64,000 bases of DNA from Streptomyces europaeiscabiei (GTDB taxonomy: Bacteria > Actinomycetota > Actinomycetes > Streptomycetales > Streptomycetaceae). Both the position numbers and the translations under genes were made by a program. The stretch lies in NCBI RefSeq assembly GCF_036346855.1, contig NZ_CP107841.1:10234001-10298000 (forward strand). The letters run 5' to 3'. Positions 34,866 to 44,251 of this stretch are shown here, piece by piece. The notes beneath the pieces are model-generated. The model ran no database searches and had not been told where the DNA came from. It saw nothing but the letters and a program-made list of their open reading frames with translations. Within the stretch, counting starts at the first letter, position 1; the number at the start of each line of letters is the position of its first letter.

Positions 34866-35590
34866 CGGCCGTCCTCGGTGGTGGCCGGTCGGCGGGCGAC
34901 GACCGTGTGCGTGATGCCGGTCTGCCATCCGGGCAGGGGCAGCACCCTTACGGCTTCGAAGCCGTGGGAGCGGACCCGGGTGGCGAAGGCGTCCGCGGTG
35001 TCGAACTCGACCACGCTGCGCCACAGATGACGGTAGAGGCCACCGTCGCCGAGGAGGGCGGCGACGGGCAGGACCATGCCGCGGCACACCCCCGTCCACA
35101 CGGCGCGGTGGGTGGCTCGGCCGCTGAGGGTGTACTCGTGCACCGCCAGGCGTCCCCGCGGTGCCAGTACGTCGCGCACCGTCGACAGGACGGCGTCGGG
35201 ATCGGTGACGTTCCGGAAGAGATAGGCCGCGAACACGGCGTCGAACGGCCCCTCCACACCGGCCTCCAGCAGGCGTTCGGCGGGCGCGCGCACGAAGCGC
35301 ACCCCGTCGCGCCAGGGTTTGGTGGCCGCCCGCTCCAGCATGCCTGCCGAGGCGTCCACCGCGGTGATCCCGGCACCGGGGAGAACGGCGGAGAGCGCGG
35401 CGGTGGACGCTCCGGTGCCGCAGCCGAGGTCCAGGACGCGCAGGCCGGCGCCGCCTCGGGGGAGGCCGAGGCGGCGCGCCGAGCGGCGCAGATGGGCGTG
35501 GTAGCCGGGGTTGGCGGCCACCAGTGTGTCGTAGCTGCGCGAGGCGTGGTCGAACGCGGCGGCCAGATCCTCGTCGCGGAGCAGCGTCAT
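34862..35590 (-). CDS. crtT: Carotenoid-cluster SAM-dependent methyltransferase (CrtT)
   Basis: 242 residues from ATG 35590, after GGAG. Class I methyltransferase: motif I 'LRVLDLGCGTGASTAAL', then 'ITAVDASAGMLERAATKPW' and 'FDAVFAAYLFRNVTDPDAVLSTVRDVLAPRGRLAVHEY', resembling UbiE/MenG-type enzymes. It sits where crtT lies in Streptomyces crtYTU operons. Its exact role in isorenieratene synthesis is unsettled. The frame is open upstream across 15-bp repeats coding for VHPTS units, but the well-placed Shine-Dalgarno favours 35590. Confidence 0.85.
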   Translation of the reverse strand: MTLLRDEDLAAAFDHASRSYDTLVAANPGYHAHLRRSARRLGLPRGGAGLRVLDLGCGTGASTAALSAVLPGAGITAVDASAGMLERAATKPWRDGVRFVRAPAERLLEAGVEGPFDAVFAAYLFRNVTDPDAVLSTVRDVLAPRGRLAVHEYTLSGRATHRAVWTGVCRGMVLPVAALLGDGGLYRHLWRSVVEFDTADAFATRVRSHGFEAVRVLPLPGWQTGITHTVVARRPATTEDGR

Positions 35591-35610
35591 GGGGTCTCCG
35601 TAAGTTGTCG

Positions 35611-35680
35611 GGTGCACGGAGGTCGGGTGCACGGAGGTCGGGTGCACGGAGGTCGGGTGTACGGAGGTCGGTGTACGGGG
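35611..35680. repeat. 15-bp tandem repeats between crtY and crtT
   Basis: GGTGCACGGAGGTCG occurs three times perfectly (35611, 35626, 35641), a fourth time with one change (35656), then a shortened copy to 35680. The array ends 21 bp from the crtT start codon. On the minus strand in the crtT frame it would encode repeated SVHPT, but it probably lies in the untranslated gap. Confidence 0.9.
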
Positions 35681-35708
35681 CCGGGGTGCCCGGAGGCGTC
35701 CGTGCGGG

Positions 35709-36944
35709 TCATGGGTGGCCGGGATCACGGTCGGGCAGTGGTCTGCCGGAGACGGGGTGTGGGGCGGGACTACGGGGCAGCCAGGACAGTTCCGCGGCGG
35801 AGCGGAGCATCGGCAGTACGGGCGTGCGGACGCCGATGGCGAGGTCCTCGTGGAGGCGGGTTTCACCGTCCAGGAAGCGCAGCAGCCGCTCCGTCGGGAG
35901 CCGCGAGAACAGCCGCGCGAAGAAGGCGGCGCCGTCGACCCGGCCGCTGTCCAGGGCTCTCAGCAGGACCGCGTCCATCGCGCGCGAGCGGGCCTTGTGG
36001 GCGGGGGGAGGCAGCGGGTGCCGGCCGGCGCGCAGCGCCTCGGCGACCGCTCGTGTCTGCCGCTGGATGGCGGAGAAGGTGTAGCCCGTGGACGGCCGTG
36101 TGGCGCCGCCCGCCGTACCGATGCGGAACACCGAAGGCCCCGACCGGCGCTCGAAGCGGGCGTCGGTCATGGGGATCACTCCGGTCTCGGTCGAGACGAT
36201 CTCGAAGCCGCTGAGACCCAGCACCTCCTCGGTGTAGTGGCGTAGAGCGGTGTCGTAGGCGTCGTGGGACAGGGCGGCACCGGAGAACTCGGTGTACTCC
36301 AGGAGTGCCTGTCGGCTGTCGGTGGGCAGGACATAGCCGAAGGCGAGTCCGCCGGGCGGCTGCGGGACCCGGAAATCCATGAACTCCACCGTGCCGCGAT
36401 CGAACACGGGTTGCTCGGTGCGGACGAACCAGCCGTGGAAGTGCTGCAACAGGGTGGTGCGGGCGGCGGGCAGGCTCCCGAGGGGCCGGGAGTCGAAGAC
36501 CCAGCGGGCGCGTACCGTCACGGGGGCGCCCAGGCCGGTGCGGGCGCGGATCTCGGCTCCCCCGGCGACACCGTCCACCGTCTCGACGGCCGCCTCCAGA
36601 CGGCGGACCTCGTCGCTGCGTGCCAGTGCGCGCGCGACGAGTTCCTCGAAGTCCTCGGAGCGGATCATCTTGTAGGTCAGGGGCGCGATGTCCTCTTCGA
36701 GGATCCGCCCCTCGGGAGTACGCACCCGCAGCCGCCGCCAGTCGGCGCTGAGGGCGGCGTCGTAGGGGCCGGGCCCTTTCTCCCAGAAGCACCAGGTGCG
36801 GCTCGGGGGACGCAGTGTGCCGGGCGGCGCGTCCATCAGGATCACCGACAGACGGCGACTGCCGGGGGCTGTGCGTGACAGCCGGTGGGCGAGGGACAGC
36901 CCGGCCGCTCCCGCGCCCACGATGGCCACATCGGCTTCCAGCAC
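35709..36944 (-). CDS. crtY: Lycopene beta-cyclase (CrtY)
   Basis: 411 residues from GTG 36944, six bases after GGGAGGGAG. FAD motif 'VAIVGAGAAGLSLAHRLSR', 'SRTWCFWEKGPGPYD' (the typical TWC/CFW cyclase segment), 'GYVLPTDSRQALLEYTEFS' and 'IGTAGGATRPSTGYTFSAIQRQ', all classic CrtY features. It closes both ends of lycopene to give beta-carotene for CrtU. First gene of the minus-strand crt operon, divergent from crtE with the broken sigma factor between. Confidence 0.93.
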   Translation of the reverse strand: MLEADVAIVGAGAAGLSLAHRLSRTAPGSRRLSVILMDAPPGTLRPPSRTWCFWEKGPGPYDAALSADWRRLRVRTPEGRILEEDIAPLTYKMIRSEDFEELVARALARSDEVRRLEAAVETVDGVAGGAEIRARTGLGAPVTVRARWVFDSRPLGSLPAARTTLLQHFHGWFVRTEQPVFDRGTVEFMDFRVPQPPGGLAFGYVLPTDSRQALLEYTEFSGAALSHDAYDTALRHYTEEVLGLSGFEIVSTETGVIPMTDARFERRSGPSVFRIGTAGGATRPSTGYTFSAIQRQTRAVAEALRAGRHPLPPPAHKARSRAMDAVLLRALDSGRVDGAAFFARLFSRLPTERLLRFLDGETRLHEDLAIGVRTPVLPMLRSAAELSWLPRSPAPHPVSGRPLPDRDPGHP

Positions 36945-37306
36945 CTGCGGCTCCCTCCCTGTCCGTCCGCGTCGGCGGAATGCGTGCGGCCGTCGGCCTC
37001 TCGCAAGCTTTCCGCCCAGCAGTCCGCGGCGGATGCAGGCTCGACCGGATTGTCGGCCGTGCGGGGGGCGTGGGGGAGTGACGGCGGTGCGGACGGCACG
37101 TGGTCGTCTCCGCGTCCCACGGTGTCGCTCCGGCTGTGCGGCGGGAAGTGCGGGCTGGACGGGTGCAGGGGACTTGGGGTGAGTGGCGCATGAGTTCCGA
37201 GTCGGGCGCGGGTGACGGCGTCCGGCACGACAGGTCGGCGGCGCGATGCGCACCGTACGGGCTTTCACGCTCCCGAGCCGTAGGCGGGCATCGATTCCGT
37301 ACCGAG
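36945..37306. other. Intergenic between crtY and sigma-factor remnant
   Basis: About 360 bp. It carries the crtY Shine-Dalgarno and presumably its promoter. The sigma-factor reading frame runs through it without a stop, another sign that the remnant has lost its normal end. Confidence 0.4.
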
Positions 37307-37944
37307 TTACGCGAGTGATCCGGGATGCCTCCCTCCTGGAGACAGCGGCTCAGTCGCCGCAGCCCGCGCCGGGCACGACTCTTGACCGTGCCCAGCGGCC
37401 GGCCGGTGGCCTCGGCGATCTGTGCCTGCGTCAGGTCGTCGTAGAAGGTGAGGGTGAGCACCCGGCGCTGCGAGGCCGGGATCCAGGCGAGCTCGCGGCC
37501 GATCAGGACCCGGTCGAGCACGGTGGCGGGCAGCGTGTCGGGGTTCACGGCCGCCTCGGTCATGCGTGCTCCGGCCGCCGCCACGAGTGCGGCCCGTCGC
37601 GTCCGTGCTGTCAGGGCACCGCAGTCTTGCGTCGCGTGATGCCGACGGGCCGGGCGCCCGGGGCGCCCCGATCCGGGGCGTACCCGGCACGCCCGCCCCA
37701 CGCCCCGAGGAACACCGACGGCCTGACGTCCTCCGCCTCCCGGGCGTCGTTCGAGGGAGTGCCGGGCCAGGGTGTCCACGAGCGCGCCCCATCGGTGGTG
37801 GGCAGCGGTCAGGCAGTCCTCGTCCCCGGCGTCGAACCCGGCGACGAACTCGGCGGCCAGGTCCTCCTGCCTCGGGGAGTCCTCCGCCCAAGCCCGGAGC
37901 CGGACGCTGTCGTGGGTCTGTCCGGCGGCCTGTTGCGCGGTCAT
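37307..37944 (-). pseudogene. ECF-type sigma-70 factor, frameshifted
   Basis: ATG 37944 has a good AAGGAG site and opens with 'DEDCLTAAHHRWGALVDTLARHSL' (sigma region 2). Region 2 then continues in another frame as 'NDAREAEDVRPSVFLGAWGGRAGYAPDRG...ITRRK' (about 37750-37630) and returns to the first frame at 'ALTARTRRAAL', followed by an intact region 4 'LIGRELAWIPASQRRVLTLTFYDDLTQAQIAEATGRPLGTVKSRARRGLRRL'. So two compensating frameshifts scramble region 2, and no stop follows in frame. In Streptomyces an ECF sigma (LitS) beside crt genes drives light-induced carotenoid synthesis. This may be the relic of such a regulator. Confidence 0.75.
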
Positions 37945-38277
37945 GGTGTCTGCTCCTTGTGCGGTGCGGGCTGAATCCGTAGCCGTTCCTTGTGGTGGTG
38001 CGGGATGAGGCGCGCATCCGGCCGTGCCCGTTCCGTCCGCGTCGGGCTCGTGTAGCCCGGCTCCTGCAACTCCTCCACCCTGGGAGGACGGGCGAGGAGA
38101 GGACACCTTGCATCGCCTGTGCAGGGCATTGCGCCGGTTGGTGCCGCGCCGTCGCACGGATGGCCCTCGGGCCGTGAAGGAGCCGCACCTTTTCACCCTT
38201 CCGGCGCATCCGGGTGCGCCTCCGCCACGGAAGGCGTTGAGACAGGCACCGCTGTGTTTGCGACGGAAGGAACCGTG
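37945..38277. other. Divergent intergenic region before crtE
   Basis: 333 bp with the presumed crtE promoter. The frame of crtE is open from 38119, but the Shine-Dalgarno supports 38278. No clear operator seen. Confidence 0.4.
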
Positions 38278-39612
38278 ATGGGCCCCAGCGACGCGAAGGA
38301 CCACCCTCTGGCCGCGTCACCGCCCGGATCCCGAGCGGCGCCCCCGCGGGAGCCTGCCGGCGGCGATCCGCGCCCCGGGGGCCTCAGCTCCTCCGCCGGT
38401 ACGCAGCAGGAAGACCCATCGCATCCGCTGCCCGGCGCAGGCGAACCGCACGCCGTCGACAGAGACGTCCCAGGGGCCGTGCGACGCGTGCTGGGGGATC
38501 TGCTGTCGGAGCGCACCGAACGCGCCGCCGCCCTCGACCCGGTGTTCGCGGGGGATCTGGCCGAGCGCGTCGCGCGCTTCGCCCTGAACGGCGGCAAGCT
38601 CATGCGTCCGCGCTTCGTGTGGTGGGCCCTGCGCGCGTGCGGTGGAGGGGGCGCAGAGGCGGGGGCCGCCCTACGGATCGGCGCGGCACTCGAACTGATC
38701 CAGACCTGTGCGTTGGTCCACGACGATGTCATGGACGGCTCCCCGCTGCGCCGCGGACGGCTCGCCCTGCACGCCGACGTCGCCGCGCAGTACGCCGACG
38801 GCATGGCTCCCGCGCACGGGACGCGCTTCGGGGAGGCCGCGGCGATCCTCGCCGGCGATCTGGCCCTGGCCTGGGCGGACGACATCGTCGCGGACACCAG
38901 GACCGCGCCGGCCACCGACCGCGTCGTCCGCGAGCTGTGGAGCACCATGCGCACCGAGATGGTGGCCGGGCAGTACCTGGACATCCAGGGCCAGGCCACC
39001 TCCTCCAGGTCGCTGGCCCGCGCGATCCGCGCCGCCTGCCTGAAGAGCGCCCTGTACTCCGTGGAGCGTCCGCTGGCCCTCGGAGCGGCCCTGGCGGGCG
39101 CGGACGCCGCGCGGACCCAGGCCCTGTGCTCGGCGGGCCGGTGCGTCGGCATCGCCTTCCAACTCCGGGACGACCTCGGCGACGTCTTCGGTGGCCCGCG
39201 GCACACCGGCAAACCCACCGGGGGAGACATCCGGGCGGGCAAGCCCACCTATCTGGTCGCCGTGGCGCAGGCCCGCGCCGAGGCGGCCGGCGATCGGCGT
39301 GCCCTCATCCTGCTGCGTCAGGCGCTCGGCAACGTCGATCTCTCGGAGAACGGTCTCGCCGAGGTCGGTGACGTCATCGTTCGCACCGGTGCGCGCGACA
39401 TCGTCGAGGCGAAGATCGCCCGGCTGGTCACGCGGGGACTGCGCCATCTCGAGTCCGCCCCGCTGGAAGCGGAGGGTCGGCTGCGCCTGCGGGAGCTGCT
39501 GCACGCCACGGCCGGCAGCGCGCCGACGCCACCGCCCTCCTGCGGCACACCCGGTCCCGTGGACGTCCCGGTCTCGCTCCTGCTGGGCGCCGTCGAGGGG
39601 GCCGCCCGATGA
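38278..39612 (+). CDS. crtE: Geranylgeranyl diphosphate synthase (CrtE)
   Basis: 444 residues from ATG 38278, six bases after GGAAGGAA. The first 65 residues are a Pro/Ser-rich, probably disordered extension. Prenyltransferase motifs: 'NGGKLMRPRF', first Asp-rich 'LVHDDVMDGSPLRRG' (DDVMD near residue 149), 'MVAGQYLDIQGQ', and second 'LRDDLGDVFG'. It makes C20 GGPP for phytoene. First gene of the plus-strand operon; the stop overlaps crtI (ATGA). Confidence 0.92.
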   Translation: MGPSDAKDHPLAASPPGSRAAPPREPAGGDPRPGGLSSSAGTQQEDPSHPLPGAGEPHAVDRDVPGAVRRVLGDLLSERTERAAALDPVFAGDLAERVARFALNGGKLMRPRFVWWALRACGGGGAEAGAALRIGAALELIQTCALVHDDVMDGSPLRRGRLALHADVAAQYADGMAPAHGTRFGEAAAILAGDLALAWADDIVADTRTAPATDRVVRELWSTMRTEMVAGQYLDIQGQATSSRSLARAIRAACLKSALYSVERPLALGAALAGADAARTQALCSAGRCVGIAFQLRDDLGDVFGGPRHTGKPTGGDIRAGKPTYLVAVAQARAEAAGDRRALILLRQALGNVDLSENGLAEVGDVIVRTGARDIVEAKIARLVTRGLRHLESAPLEAEGRLRLRELLHATAGSAPTPPPSCGTPGPVDVPVSLLLGAVEGAAR

Positions 39613-41153
39613 CCAGGACCGTTCCCGGGCGCACGGATCACGTCGTGGTCGTCGGTGGCGGACTCTCCGGCCTGGCGGCCGCACTGCACCTGCTCGGTGC
39701 CGGCCGGCGGGTCACCCTCGTCGAGCGCGACGCGTTGCCCGGCGGGCGCGCCGGACGCCTGGTGCGCGGCGGCTACCGCATCGACACCGGACCCACCGTG
39801 CTGACCATGCCGGAGCTGGCGGACGAGGCCTTCGCCGCGGTCGGTGAGAACCTGCGCGACCGGGTCGATCTCGTCCCTCTGCACCCGGCCTACCGGGCCG
39901 TGTTCGCCGACGGCAGCAGCATCGACGTACACACCGACGCCGAAGCCATGGAAGCGGAGGTCGAACGCTTCGCGGGTGCCGAGGAGGCCGTGGGCTACCG
40001 GCGGCTGCGCGGGTGGCTGGAGGAGTTGTACCGGGCGCAGCAACGGCGCTTCATCGACACCAACTTCGACTCACCCTTCCAACTGCTCACCCCGGACCTC
40101 GCGCGGCTTGCCGCGCTGGGCGGCTTCGGACGGCTGGACGCGCGGATCGGCCGCCACCTGCGCGACGAACGCCTGCGCCGCGTCTTCTCCTTCCAGTCGC
40201 TGTACGCCGGGGTCGCGCCGGCACGGGCGCTCGCCGCGTACGCCGTGATCGCCTACATGGACACGGTGGCCGGCGTGTACTTCCCCCGCGGCGGGATGCA
40301 CGCCCTTCCGCAGGCCATGGCGGACGCCGCCGCCGAGGCGGGCGCCGACCTGCGTTTCGGTCAGGAGGTCATCCGGCTGGAACGCTCGGGCGACCGCGTC
40401 ACCGCCGTGGTCACCGCACAGCAGCGCATCCCGTGCGACGCCGTCGTCCTCACTCCGGACCTGCCCGTCACCTACGCCCTGCTCGGCCGCACACCACGTC
40501 GCCCACTACGGATCAGGCATGCGCCGTCGGCCGTCGTCCTGCACGCCGGAACCGACCGCACCTGGCCCGGGCTCGCGCACCACACGCTGTCCTTCGGGGC
40601 CGCGTGGCGGCGCACCTTCGACGAACTCACCCGCACCGGCAGCCTGATGAGCGATCCCTCGCTGCTGATCACCCGTCCCACGGCCACCGACCCGACCCTC
40701 GCCCCGCCCGGCCGCCACCTCCACTACATCCTCGCCCCCTGCCCGAACACCGACATCGGACCGGACGCCGCCGCGTGGGGCGACCTGGCTCCGCGCTACC
40801 GCGACAGCATCCTGCGCGAGCTGGAACGGCGAGGACTCGACGGTATCGCCGACGCCGTCGAGGAGCAGGCCCTGGTCACACCGGCCGACTGGCACGCCCA
40901 GGGGCACGCGGCGGGCACCCCCTTCTCGGCCGCCCACACCTTCGCGCAGACCGGCCCGTTCCGGCCGCGCAACCTCGTTCGCGGCACCGCGAACGCCGTA
41001 CTCGCCGGCTGCGGCACCACACCGGGCGTCGGCGTGCCGACCGTGCTGTTGTCCGGCAAACTCGCCGCCGTCCGGATCACCGGCCGACACACGACACCCG
41101 TCCCCGGGCGCGTGCGCACAGCGCCGACCGCATCGGAAGGAACCCCTTCATGA
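39609..41153 (+). CDS. crtI: Phytoene desaturase (CrtI)
   Basis: 514 residues. Dinucleotide-binding '[39 protein letters not shown]' at the N-terminus, '[14 protein letters not shown]', and the C-terminal CrtI signature '[23 protein letters not shown]'. It desaturates phytoene to lycopene. It overlaps crtE and crtB by four bases each. Confidence 0.94.
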   Translation: MTRTVPGRTDHVVVVGGGLSGLAAALHLLGAGRRVTLVERDALPGGRAGRLVRGGYRIDTGPTVLTMPELADEAFAAVGENLRDRVDLVPLHPAYRAVFADGSSIDVHTDAEAMEAEVERFAGAEEAVGYRRLRGWLEELYRAQQRRFIDTNFDSPFQLLTPDLARLAALGGFGRLDARIGRHLRDERLRRVFSFQSLYAGVAPARALAAYAVIAYMDTVAGVYFPRGGMHALPQAMADAAAEAGADLRFGQEVIRLERSGDRVTAVVTAQQRIPCDAVVLTPDLPVTYALLGRTPRRPLRIRHAPSAVVLHAGTDRTWPGLAHHTLSFGAAWRRTFDELTRTGSLMSDPSLLITRPTATDPTLAPPGRHLHYILAPCPNTDIGPDAAAWGDLAPRYRDSILRELERRGLDGIADAVEEQALVTPADWHAQGHAAGTPFSAAHTFAQTGPFRPRNLVRGTANAVLAGCGTTPGVGVPTVLLSGKLAAVRITGRHTTPVPGRVRTAPTASEGTPS

Positions 41154-42196
41154 CCGCCCGCGAACTCGACGCGGCGGGCATCACCGAGCCGGCCCTGCGC
41201 GACGCCTACACGCGCTGCCGCCGCCTCAACGCCAGGCACGGCAGGACCTACTTCCTCGCCACCCGGCTGCTGCCCGTGGAACGCCGCCCCGCCGTGCACG
41301 CGCTCTACGGCTTCGCCCGCTGGGCCGACGACATCGTCGACCGTCTGGACGCGGGCGTCCCGCGGCACCGCCGCGCGGCGGACCTCGCCCTCCTGCACGA
41401 ACGCCTCGAACGGGGCCTGCGGGACGGCGACAGTGCCGAGCCGGTCGTCCTCGCGCTCGCGGACACCGCCCGCCGCTACGCCATCGACCACCGGCACTTC
41501 AGCGACTTCATGGCGTCCATGCGCAGCGACCTGGACGTCACCGACTACGCGACCTACGACGCCCTGCGCACCTACATGCACGGCTCCGCCGCCGTGATCG
41601 GGCTGCAGATGCTGCCGGTCCTGGGAACGGTGGTCCCGCGCGAGGAGGCCGCCCCGCACGCGGCCGCACTGGGGCTCGCCTTCCAGCTGACCAACTTCCT
41701 GCGCGACGTGGGTGAGGACCTCGACCGCGGCCGCCTCTACCTTCCGGCTGACCTGTTGGGCGCGCACGGCGTGGACCGGGAGTTGCTGTCGTGGAGCCGC
41801 CGCACCGGCCAACGCGACCGGCGGATCACCCAGGCACTGCGGGCCTTCGAGGACCTCACCCGCGGCGTCTACCGTGAGGCCGCTCCCGGCCTCGCCATGC
41901 TCGACCCCGTCGCACGTCCCTGCATCCGCACGGCGTTCGTGCTGTACGGAGGGATTCTGGACGCGGTCGCCGACGACGGGTACGCGGTGCTTCACCGGCG
42001 CGCCGTGGTCCCCCGGCGGCGGCGTGCGGCCCTCGCCGTCGACGGGTTCGTACGCCTGACGACGGCATGGGCCGGAGGGCGCGCCGGGGTGCGGCGGACA
42101 GCACCGCCTACGGTGAGGGCCGCACTGCCCGCAGCAGGACACCCGCCGGCCGGCGGGTGTGCCTCACCGGACTCGCTGCACGAGGAGGTCGTGTGA
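41150..42196 (+). CDS. crtB: Phytoene synthase (CrtB)
   Basis: 348 residues. Squalene/phytoene synthase motifs: '[18 protein letters not shown]' with the first Asp-rich site, '[18 protein letters not shown]', and '[27 protein letters not shown]' with the second. It condenses two GGPP to phytoene. The last 40 residues are Ala/Pro-rich and beyond the usual enzyme core. The stop overlaps the Rieske gene (GTGA). Confidence 0.94.
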   Translation: MTARELDAAGITEPALRDAYTRCRRLNARHGRTYFLATRLLPVERRPAVHALYGFARWADDIVDRLDAGVPRHRRAADLALLHERLERGLRDGDSAEPVVLALADTARRYAIDHRHFSDFMASMRSDLDVTDYATYDALRTYMHGSAAVIGLQMLPVLGTVVPREEAAPHAAALGLAFQLTNFLRDVGEDLDRGRLYLPADLLGAHGVDRELLSWSRRTGQRDRRITQALRAFEDLTRGVYREAAPGLAMLDPVARPCIRTAFVLYGGILDAVADDGYAVLHRRAVVPRRRRAALAVDGFVRLTTAWAGGRAGVRRTAPPTVRAALPAAGHPPAGGCASPDSLHEEVV

Positions 42197-43197
42197 GCCC
42201 CCGGCGTCCCGTCCGCCGCGGACGGTACCCCCTGTCCCTGAACCGCAGCCCGGTGGCCTGGGAACGACAGCGGCCCACCTGGCGCGAGGCCCGCCCGGCG
42301 GTGATCGACCGCGCCCTCAAGCGCGCGCAGGCCCGCCCGTCGGGCAACTGGTACGTCGTTGGCGCGACCCGGGACATCCGTGAGGACCGCCCCCTGGCCC
42401 GGACGGTCGCCGGCCGGGAGGTGGTCGTCTGGCGCGACGCGGACGGCCGGCTTGTCGCCGGGCCCGGTGTCTGCCCCCATCTGGGTGCGCCGCTGAAGGA
42501 CAGCCCCGTGCGCTGCGGCACACTCGTCTGCCACTGGCACGGACTCGCCCTGACCGGGACCTCGTTCGCGGGCTGGGAGCCTCTGTCCGCGTACGACGAC
42601 GGAGTGCTGGTGTGGGTGCGGCTGGACGACGTGGGCGGCGAGCCGCCGCTCGAAGCCCCGGTGGTGCCGGTGCGGCCGGCCCGTGCGGCGTCGGTGTCGG
42701 CCGTCCATGTGGCGGTCGGCACCTGCGAGCCGGAGGACGTGGTCGCCAACCGGCTGGACCCGTGGCACGGCGCCTGGTTCCACCCGTACTCCTTCGTCGA
42801 CCTGACCGTCGTCGACGTGCCCGCGGGGGAGGAGGACGGCTTCGTCGTCGATGTCTCCTTCAGACTCGCCGGGCGGCTCGTCGTGCCGGTGCGGGCGGTG
42901 TTCACCGCGCCCGAGCCCCGTACGGTCGTCATGCACATCACCGACGGTGAGGGACTGGGGTCGGTGGTGGAGACCCACGCGACGCCGCTTGCTCCCGACG
43001 ACCGGGGCAGACCCCGGACGGCGGTGGTGGAGGCCGTGGTGGCGGCGTCGGACCGGCCCGGTTTCGCCGTGGCCCGTAGGGCGGCTCCGCTGCTGCGGCC
43101 GCTCATGCGGGCTGCCGCGGGCCGACTGTGGCGCGACGACCTCGCCTACGCGGAGCGTCGCTGGCACCTGCGCTCCACGGGTCGCCTGCCTTACTGA
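42193..43197 (+). CDS. Rieske [2Fe-2S] protein of the carotenoid operon (DUF5914-like)
   Basis: 334 residues from GTG 42193, coupled to crtB. A Rieske domain covers about residues 50-130, with ligands C94-P-H96 ('[10 protein letters not shown]') and C113-x2-H116 ('[10 protein letters not shown]'). After it comes a larger C-terminal domain ('[25 protein letters not shown]', '[25 protein letters not shown]') like the catalytic or START-like half of ring oxygenases, but I do not see the standard mononuclear-iron His/Asp triad with certainty. It holds the fourth position of the operon, where crtV is placed in other Streptomyces. A redox step on the carotenoid is plausible but unproven. Confidence 0.8.
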   Translation: MSPRRPVRRGRYPLSLNRSPVAWERQRPTWREARPAVIDRALKRAQARPSGNWYVVGATRDIREDRPLARTVAGREVVVWRDADGRLVAGPGVCPHLGAPLKDSPVRCGTLVCHWHGLALTGTSFAGWEPLSAYDDGVLVWVRLDDVGGEPPLEAPVVPVRPARAASVSAVHVAVGTCEPEDVVANRLDPWHGAWFHPYSFVDLTVVDVPAGEEDGFVVDVSFRLAGRLVVPVRAVFTAPEPRTVVMHITDGEGLGSVVETHATPLAPDDRGRPRTAVVEAVVAASDRPGFAVARRAAPLLRPLMRAAAGRLWRDDLAYAERRWHLRSTGRLPY

Positions 43198-44144
43198 TCC
43201 GCGCGGCCGACCGGTGACCGTGCGACGCCCGCGCGTGCGTCGCACGTCCGGACCGGAGCCAGTCGTAGGCTCCGGCGGGTCGTGTCCCGCGTCGTGGTGT
43301 ACGCGATCAAGCTGTGCGCGTTCCGGTACGAGACCGTTGGCGATCTCCGCAGAGGCGGCAGTCCACGAGGCGCCCCGCTGAGTTGAACACCCGGTCCGGC
43401 GGTGCCACCGTCCCCGACCTGCGGATTCCGGGACCTTGATTGGCTACACCACCCGGCGGGACGCCATCCTCCGGCGACCCGGGCCGGTACGGCCGGGCCA
43501 GGGACAGTCGGCCACGCGGGCCCGCCGTCCCACAGCCGCCGAGCCAGGGCCCGGCCGAGCACCTGGCCGCGCCGGCCACCGAACCGGTCGTGATCGCGCC
43601 CACTCTGCCGGGCGGTCGCCCGTAAGCGGGAGTCCTCCGGCGATCGGTAGGCGGAGGTCGAGCACCTGCTGCCCTGGCACGTCTCCACCACGCTGCGCCA
43701 TGTGCAGGCCTCTTCGCCGCCGTCGCAGCGGAATGCCCCACCCGTCCTGCCGGCCTGCCTTCCCGACGAGCACCTCACGCTGCCGTTGCAGGCACTCGAC
43801 GCCGCCACGGCGGGCTGAACGCCTGACTGCAGGTCACGAGATCACGAGACGCAAGTCCCCTGCCGGGCCCGCTGTCGTGGAAAGCGCCCTTGAAGGCGGC
43901 GGTCGGACAGCCCGAGGCGACCTCGGCGGGGACACAGCGGAATCGGGCGGCCGGGGCTGGACGCGCCGACGCCCTTCCGCCGTCGCCCAAGGGCCATCGT
44001 CGTGACGCCCCCGGCGAAGCCACTCCGCGGCGTTGAGCCTCCTCGTGAGGTGATCTGCGCCTCACGGGCAACCTCCTTGGCGCGCATGGCATCTTGATCA
44101 GCAACAGATGATTCCGAGGCCCTTGGGCCAGGGTCGCTTCCTAC
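43198..44144. other. Gene-poor stretch, probably decayed DNA
   Basis: About 950 bp after the crt operon. A plus-strand piece near 43649-43818 reads 'AEVEHLLPWHVSTTLRHVQASS...LPLQALDAATAG*' with more protein-like composition, and a minus-strand piece near 44087 starts MRAKEVAREAQITS, but neither has a start, domain or full length. No insertion-sequence ends were found. I regard it as eroded coding sequence. Confidence 0.4.
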
Positions 44145-44239
44145 GCTCTATACACACCATGTATACGCAGCGTGTAGAGATCGCATGTATAGACGGCATG
44201 CATAGACGACATGTGCTGACAGGCGGCATGCGTACGGAC
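44145..44239. repeat. 13-bp direct-repeat array upstream of TPR gene
   Basis: Head-to-tail 13-bp units start at 44145, 44158, 44171, 44184, 44197 and 44210, and again at 44227 after a 4-bp slip. The best unit is CATGTATAGACGG (44184). By my count the others match it at 7, 10, 9, 11, 9 and 6 positions. The core TGTA(T/G)A recurs on one face. The array ends 12 bp before the start codon at 44252 and so overlaps the promoter or leader. It looks like cooperative binding sites for a direct-repeat-reading regulator (MerR/BldC-like). The regulator is unknown. Confidence 0.75.
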
Positions 44240-44251
44240 CGAAAGGCAACC

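Noticed and set aside
35863..38304. An 813-codon minus-strand frame spanning crtY and the sigma remnant
   Set aside because: Within crtY it is out of the CrtY frame. Only the part near 37307-37944 carries sigma-factor sequence, so the length is a GC-rich artefact.
43649..43818. A protein-like plus-strand segment ending LQALDAATAG
   Set aside because: No start codon with Shine-Dalgarno and no recognisable family; described only as probable decayed DNA.
43198..44144. Insertion sequence or transposase remnant
   Set aside because: No terminal inverted repeats, target duplication or DDE/HUH motif could be found.
44145..44239. Reading the 13-bp array as a CRISPR or as coding repeats
   Set aside because: Units abut without spacers, so it is not CRISPR. 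Thirteen is not a multiple of three, and the gene's Shine-Dalgarno lies after the array.
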